Assembly (NCBI RefSeq): GCF_040939455.1
Contig: NC_134111.1
Location: forward strand, 56,066,501 to 56,130,500
From: Microcebus murinus
Taxonomy: Eukaryota; Chordata; Mammalia; Primates; Cheirogaleidae
Direction of reading: 5' to 3'
DNA length: 64,000 bases
The notes under the pieces were generated by a model. It did no database searches and was not told the DNA's origin. It saw only the letters and a list, made by a program, of their open reading frames with translations. The translations under genes were made by a program, and so were the position numbers. Of the stretch, positions 59,138-64,000 are shown piece after piece. Positions within the stretch are counted from its first letter, which is position 1; each line of letters opens with the position of its first letter.

Positions 59138-59514
59138 TGCAATTCTAAAATGACTTATAAACGGTAGCAGAGAGATTTTTCCCTTACCAATCTGTCTGCA
59201 TGGTCATCTGACATGGTCTTCAATTTTACATTCTATTTTTGCATACATAGTTCATCTGCTAAAAGAGAATGCATTCTGATGAAACACTCTGTGGAAGAGG
59301 AATGAGGGTAAAGCAAAGTAGAAACAATTAGGTAGCCAAGGAGATGTTTAATGGTGCTTGGTGATACACAGCATAATTGACACAAGTGCTGATTCCACAG
59401 TTGAGATAACAAAATATTTACAAGTATTACAAAGATGAGATTTCTACATAGAGAAAATACTTCCCCAGGGGCCTTCAAGGTAATGCATTCAAATAGAGTG
59501 GGCATATTTGGAAT

Positions 59515-59520
59515 TTTATT
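59515..59520 (-). promoter_or_regulatory. TTN: candidate poly(A) signal for the novex-3 transcript
   Basis: AATAAA on the minus strand, 75 bases downstream of the novex-3 stop codon (TAA at 59596-59598). The novex-3 mRNA must end near here because this exon is terminal. The hexamer is the nearest exact match; actual use is inferred. Confidence 0.5.
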
Positions 59521-59595
59521 ACATCTATATAATTTGGAATATGTGAAAGCACTCAAATCAATTCTGATAATTACCGAGGCACTAAAACATCGCAC

Positions 59596-62500
59596 TTAAG
59601 TTAAGGTGAGTGCTGCACAGGACTCAGCCACTCCTGATTTGTTCGTAGCTACACACCTGTACTCACCTTCATCGCTTTGTACTAAACTTGTTATAAATAG
59701 ATTGTGGAACCCTATGCCACTTTCCTCAGCACTGAACCTTGTTCCTTGGACCAATCTCCCATCTTTGTACCAGTGAACCGTGGGTCTTGGAGAGCCACGG
59801 ACTAAACACTGGAAATATGCCGCTGTGCCTAATGGTGCGTGACAGTCAGAGATACCTTTGAGAAACCTGGGAGGCCCTTCCATCACCTGAAACTCAAAAA
59901 AGCTGCCTGCATAATTGCTCTTTAAGACTAATTCTTCCTTCAAACTGCTTAAGGTCACTTTGCTCCTGTTTGTTGTCATAGCAAATATTTCGGAATCTCC
60001 CATGGTGAGGAATCCCCGACAGATAGCCTCTCCTACCCTGTTCACGGCTCTGCACCTGTATGTTGCACTATCGGAAAGACAGACATTTTTAATTTTAAGG
60101 GTGTGACTTCCCTTCTCCTCACTAATCACATATTTAACATTATCTGGCTCAATACACATATATTCTTTATACCATTTAACTTCAGGAGTTGGGATGCCTA
60201 TGACTGAACATTTGAATACAGCATCGGAATTTTCTGGAATTTTAAAATCACAAATAGGCATTATAAAGCGAGGAGGCAGTTCAAATACTTCTAAATCAAT
60301 TTTTAAATCTCTGTCTTCTCCTTTCTTTGCATCCATATTTGGATCTACAAAATTCGATGGAAGAACGTCTAGACTCACAATCATGCTTTTATGATCAGGA
60401 GTAAATTCAGGAACTGTGACTATTTTCACTTGCTTCTCAAATTCTTTAACATCTTTTTCACTTAATTCAACTTCCAGGACAATTTCTTGAGGAGAAGGAG
60501 TTCTTGATGATGTGGTGTTTTCCAGATCAAACTCCATAATGTGCTGATGGGTAACGGGAGGTGCCAGTGCCACCACCCTTTCCTCTTGGGGCATGATGTC
60601 TACCTTTGCAAAGCTCTTTGCTTCCCCTATTATATTTACAGCGTGGCACATGTACTCTCCTCCCTCTCCTTTTTGAATGTTAGAAATCTCCAGAGAACAC
60701 ACATTACCCACCCTTTCCATTTTGATTCTTTCATCTGGCTCTAGCAAAGATTTATTTCGATACCATTTCACCCCAGGAACTGGAAGGCCCATAACCTCAA
60801 CAATGAAGCCTAATGTTGTGTTTTCATATACCTTCCTTTTGGTCAGAGGTTCAATAAAAGATGGAGGCATTTCATTGTCTTTTGGTTCAATGGCTTCATT
60901 GGGTGTGCCAAATGAATCAGAACGCCATATTTCATAGGCTGAACTTCTGTCTTCTGTGGGTGTATGGAAACGCTCATTTGGTGTACTGTCTTCCCTTTCC
61001 ATTTTTGATGGGTGCATTTTAAAACTTCCGGTGGGTTTTGGTCCTCCTTTAGGAATAGAATATCTCTCTAGAGTCTCCCCTGGGGGTGTGGAATATCTCT
61101 CTAGAGTCTCCCCTGGGGGTGTGGAATATCTCTCTAGAGTCTCCCCTGGGGGTGTGGAATATCTCTCTAGTGTCTCCCCTGGGGGTGTGGAATATCTCTC
61201 TAGAGTCTCCCCTGGGGGTGTGGAATATCTCTCTAGAGTCTCCCCTGGGGGTGTGGAATATCTCTCTAGAGTCTCCCCTGGGGGTGTGGAGTATCTTTCT
61301 GCTATCTCACCTTCAGAAGGTGTTGAGTATCTTTCAGCAACTTCCTCTAAAGGTGTGGAGTATCTTTCAACAGTCTCATCTCCTGGATTTGTTGACGATT
61401 GTTTCATTGTATCTGAAGGACTAAAATATAATTCAGGAGACTTTGGAGATTCAAAATGTTCAACAGATGATGGTGGGGTATAAAACTGATCTAACTCAGA
61501 GATTTCTTCACTGGTTGTACTTCCCACATCAATTGAAATATCAGATTCAGGAGAGAATGGACGACCTAGTGGTTCCTGTTTCTGGTTGTAATATTCATAC
61601 ACAGTGTTGAAAGTTACTTCTTCAACCTCCATTGAAGTGACTGATTCACTCTGGACAAGTTTTGCCTTGTGTGTGGTGTCTTTAGTTTCAGGAACCTCAT
61701 GCTTTCCAGCAGCAAGTAAATATTGTGTTAGGGAGGCCTCAGATTCCATTACCTCAGTTGTATGTGCCTCATCCAATTTAGGAAGACTTTCAGAAAGACA
61801 AGTGTCTATTGTTTCTCCTTCTGTGGTGAAGAAGGAATTTTCCTTTTGAACTTGAACTTCCTCATAACATTTTTCTTCTACAGGCATATCGGGTTTTTTA
61901 CTCATTTGTTCACTTGGATTCTGTTCTTCAGTTACCAAGAATGGAAGGCACCGGCTCAGAGAGAGCTGTCTGGGGAGCGTGTGTGCTTCCCGAACGTCGC
62001 CTGCCTGGTCTTCCGCAGTGCCATCTCTATGTTCCTCTGTCCCACCGTCCTCTAAACTGTATTCTTCTTCCACCTCACAAACTTTTAAGAGCTTTTCCTC
62101 ACTTGCTGCTTTTTTCAAGTGTGAGATGAAGCTTCCGTGTCCATTTTCTAGAGAACCGTTTTTCTCAGGAGTATCCGTTTCTCCCATATCTGCAGATGCT
62201 GTTTGAAGTACGGCGCATGATTCACTATAGATTTCTTCAGAAAAGAACTTACGAGAAAGATCAGTTTTTAAAATTTCTAAATTTTGTTCCCGTACATGTT
62301 GGACTTCTTTTTCTAAATAACAGGTATTTTCACCCATGCTACTTTTCTCCACCATAGTTCTATTTGAAAACTCCTGACTGGAAGAAATTTCTTGATTGGT
62401 AAACATGATATTTTTCTGCATGTTTTTAGAGATACTCTGTGTATCAGATGGTAACATTTCAGGGCTAGGAATTTCTTCTTTGTACTGTGTTTCCTGCTGT

Positions 62501-64000
62501 TCACTAGTTTCTGGCCCTTGGAGCACCATAGCTGGATCTCCTATATGAGAATACATTTGCTTTAGATCGAATAGAATGTACTCGGTATCAGTTGTTTCAG
62601 AAGCAGGGTGTTGGGTTTTAAAATAAGCTTCTTCTGTTTGATTATTGTCTAATTCTTGGAATTTTACATCTGTACTTTCTATCTGAGAGTGAAACTGCTT
62701 TAAGTCAAACATAATAGGTGCTTGATGTTCAGCCCTTTCAGAAATTGCAGATTGTTCTATAAGACCTAATTCTTTCTGCTGTTCTCTCTCTTGTACTTCA
62801 AATTCCTTATGTATTTGAGAGGAAAGCAGCTTTAAATTCATTATAACATTGGATGAATCTGGTTCAGCATTTGGAGACATTTTCTCTGCCTGATGCATAT
62901 TTGCATTTGGATTACTCCATCTCGATTCTCTTTGCTTTAATGAAAAGTCTACGTCACCAGGCTTCCTTTCAGGAGGATGAACAAATGATTTCCTGGTAGG
63001 TCTTTTGCCTAGAACTCCTTTGTCTACCTGTTGCAGTTTTTCAAATGCGATGATTTTGTGCTTTACCTTTTTCCCTGGGTAGTATCTCTCTTCACCCAGG
63101 GCTTCTTCAGATATAATGATAGATGCATCTTTTGTTTTGTAACTATCAGATATTCTCTCAAAGTGGATATTTGGTAAATAGTCACTTTGGGCATATTCTT
63201 GTACATTTTCCTGTTCTGATCCACCACGTTTTCCAAAATAATTTCCTCCTTGTTCCCTAATATTAATTTCAATAAAATCCTTGGCAAATGGATAAACAGT
63301 ACCCTCTGCTTGGTGAAGCTTTGATTTTTCACTTACATGTTTCTTTTCCCATCCATCCTGACACTGTGTAAGTTCAGCCATGACAGGCTTGTTGATTTTT
63401 ACAGATCTAGAAGCACACCACATAAATCTGGGTAGTTTTTCTCTAGAAGGTATGCAACACACCTGTTTTTTCTGATCTATCTGCTCAGCCATCTCAAGGC
63501 TTTGAAAATATTCCTTTACATAATATTCTTTTACACCTGACTGGGGGGCAAAAGGACCAGCTGGATAATCATAAAAATGTGCTCCTATAGATTCTCCCTG
63601 AATTGATACTTGTTGATCTTTGGAATATCTTGCATAAATTCCACCAATATTTTCAAATGGACTATTTTCCCCATAAGTGACAGGTTCCACCGTTAGATCT
63701 GAAACACTCTCAACTGTTCCTGAACTATTTTCAGCAACACATTTGTATTTTCCAGAATCTTGAGAATTAACATCATTAATATATAATCTATGGCTACGAT
63801 TAATTTCTTCAAACTGAAACTTCTGGTTCTGCTTTAAAAGGACTCCATCTCGAAACCATGCTACAACTGGCTGAGGCTCACCAGATATTAAACATTCAAG
63901 AAATACAGACTCCCCTTCTCTACACCAGGCATGCTTTGGCATTTCTTGTAACATTTTGGGTGGCTCATTAGTAACATCAGACAAAAATACAAATTTGTGT
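59596..64000 (-). CDS. TTN: TTN exon 48, novex-3 alternative C-terminus (5' end outside window)
   Basis: An open frame of about 1468 codons that runs off the high end of the window and stops at TAA (59596-59598). No AG acceptor lies in the last 40 bases, so the exon continues past 64000. Domains in order: Ig at about 63966-63676 (VAWFRDGVLL, DSGKYKCVAEN); a long disordered, S/E/Q-rich region with three L-K-containing motifs; an array of ERYSTP repeats (61060-61370); then three Ig domains at about 60880-60590, 60280-60000 and 59875-59599. It replaces the rest of titin in the roughly 700 kDa novex-3 isoform, whose C-terminal Ig domains bind obscurin near the Z-disc (published). The stop directly after ALTLT matches the human isoform. 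Confidence 0.97.
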   Translation of the reverse strand, partial: HKFVFLSDVTNEPPKMLQEMPKHAWCREGESVFLECLISGEPQPVVAWFRDGVLLKQNQKFQFEEINRSHRLYINDVNSQDSGKYKCVAENSSGTVESVSDLTVEPVTYGENSPFENIGGIYARYSKDQQVSIQGESIGAHFYDYPAGPFAPQSGVKEYYVKEYFQSLEMAEQIDQKKQVCCIPSREKLPRFMWCASRSVKINKPVMAELTQCQDGWEKKHVSEKSKLHQAEGTVYPFAKDFIEINIREQGGNYFGKRGGSEQENVQEYAQSDYLPNIHFERISDSYKTKDASIIISEEALGEERYYPGKKVKHKIIAFEKLQQVDKGVLGKRPTRKSFVHPPERKPGDVDFSLKQRESRWSNPNANMHQAEKMSPNAEPDSSNVIMNLKLLSSQIHKEFEVQEREQQKELGLIEQSAISERAEHQAPIMFDLKQFHSQIESTDVKFQELDNNQTEEAYFKTQHPASETTDTEYILFDLKQMYSHIGDPAMVLQGPETSEQQETQYKEEIPSPEMLPSDTQSISKNMQKNIMFTNQEISSSQEFSNRTMVEKSSMGENTCYLEKEVQHVREQNLEILKTDLSRKFFSEEIYSESCAVLQTASADMGETDTPEKNGSLENGHGSFISHLKKAASEEKLLKVCEVEEEYSLEDGGTEEHRDGTAEDQAGDVREAHTLPRQLSLSRCLPFLVTEEQNPSEQMSKKPDMPVEEKCYEEVQVQKENSFFTTEGETIDTCLSESLPKLDEAHTTEVMESEASLTQYLLAAGKHEVPETKDTTHKAKLVQSESVTSMEVEEVTFNTVYEYYNQKQEPLGRPFSPESDISIDVGSTTSEEISELDQFYTPPSSVEHFESPKSPELYFSPSDTMKQSSTNPGDETVERYSTPLEEVAERYSTPSEGEIAERYSTPPGETLERYSTPPGETLERYSTPPGETLERYSTPPGETLERYSTPPGETLERYSTPPGETLERYSTPPGETLERYSIPKGGPKPTGSFKMHPSKMEREDSTPNERFHTPTEDRSSAYEIWRSDSFGTPNEAIEPKDNEMPPSFIEPLTKRKVYENTTLGFIVEVMGLPVPGVKWYRNKSLLEPDERIKMERVGNVCSLEISNIQKGEGGEYMCHAVNIIGEAKSFAKVDIMPQEERVVALAPPVTHQHIMEFDLENTTSSRTPSPQEIVLEVELSEKDVKEFEKQVKIVTVPEFTPDHKSMIVSLDVLPSNFVDPNMDAKKGEDRDLKIDLEVFELPPRFIMPICDFKIPENSDAVFKCSVIGIPTPEVKWYKEYMCIEPDNVKYVISEEKGSHTLKIKNVCLSDSATYRCRAVNRVGEAICRGFLTMGDSEIFAMTTNRSKVTLSSLKEELVLKSNYAGSFFEFQVMEGPPRFLKGISDCHAPLGTAAYFQCLVRGSPRPTVHWYKDGRLVQGTRFSAEESGIGFHNLFITSLVQSDEGEYRCVATNKSGVAESCAALTLT
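61060..61295 (-). repeat. TTN: 33-bp coding minisatellite in novex-3
   Basis: Seven consecutive 33-base units encoding ETLERYSTPPG (the last with ERYSIP). They are nearly identical in DNA; one unit has a single changed base that swaps Arg for Ser only on the opposite strand. They are preceded in the protein by three older, diverged units (VERYSTPLEE, AERYSTPSEG, AERYSTPPG). All frames on both strands stay open through it. Confidence 0.95.

Noticed and set aside
60956..61483. Plus-strand open frame of 175 codons with repeats of VEYLSRVSPGG
   Set aside because: It is the antisense shadow of the 33-bp novex-3 repeat, whose composition keeps all frames open; no other gene evidence.

Overview
This window is an internal piece of one gene, titin (TTN), read entirely on the minus strand: transcription runs from position 64000 down to 1. 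The host looks like a strepsirrhine primate, most likely a lemur. The proteins are nearly identical to human titin and come in the same order. The younger Alu copies carry a linker and right-arm start of the lemur type (GGCCAATTAATTTCTTTC followed by TATAGTAGAGACGGGG). The assignment to lemurs is from memory of such elements, not from a search.

Layout, 5' to 3' of the gene. (1) 64000-59596: most of the novex-3 terminal exon, with its own stop codon. It is used only in the short novex-3 isoform. (2) A 4.66 kb intron. (3) 54940-52151: the cardiac N2B exon (three Ig domains around the N2B unique sequence). (4) 51368-20722: 52 exons encoding the proximal-to-middle tandem Ig spring, I27 to I79. 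All are phase 1-1, mostly one Ig each, built as 6-domain and then 10-domain super-repeats. (5) 20141-15141: the N2A element (I80, the N2A unique sequence, I81-I83). (6) 15020-1016: the first 19 exons of the PEVK spring. These include two glutamate-rich exons and many 78-87 nt modules of the VPEVPKKPVPEE type. The gene continues beyond both window ends.

Exon numbers used here come from counting with the N2B exon set to 49. The count then lands exactly on exons 102-109 for N2A, and each one-domain exon n (52-101) is Ig domain I(n-22), which supports the numbering. All exon borders were placed by reading GT/AG sites and checking length and phase. Exon lengths follow a regular 279/279/288/279/282/279 pattern.

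How the parts work together: the Ig domains and PEVK are serial springs in the sarcomeric I-band. N2B and N2A are signalling and interaction hubs. Alternative splicing chooses N2B, N2BA, N2A or the truncated novex-3 form. The phase 1-1 exons allow in-frame skipping, while exons 103-106 in N2A form a phase-locked block.

The introns hold six Alu copies (four with readable target-site duplications), three L1 3' ends, one MER2-like DNA transposon remnant and simple repeats. No second gene could be supported. The most interesting items are a decayed PEVK exon, a coding minisatellite and a thrice-repeated helix-like motif in novex-3, a shifted acceptor at the last PEVK exon, a codon deletion visible only against the super-repeat pattern, two stop-free 3n introns, and a UCUU-rich tract in intron 50.
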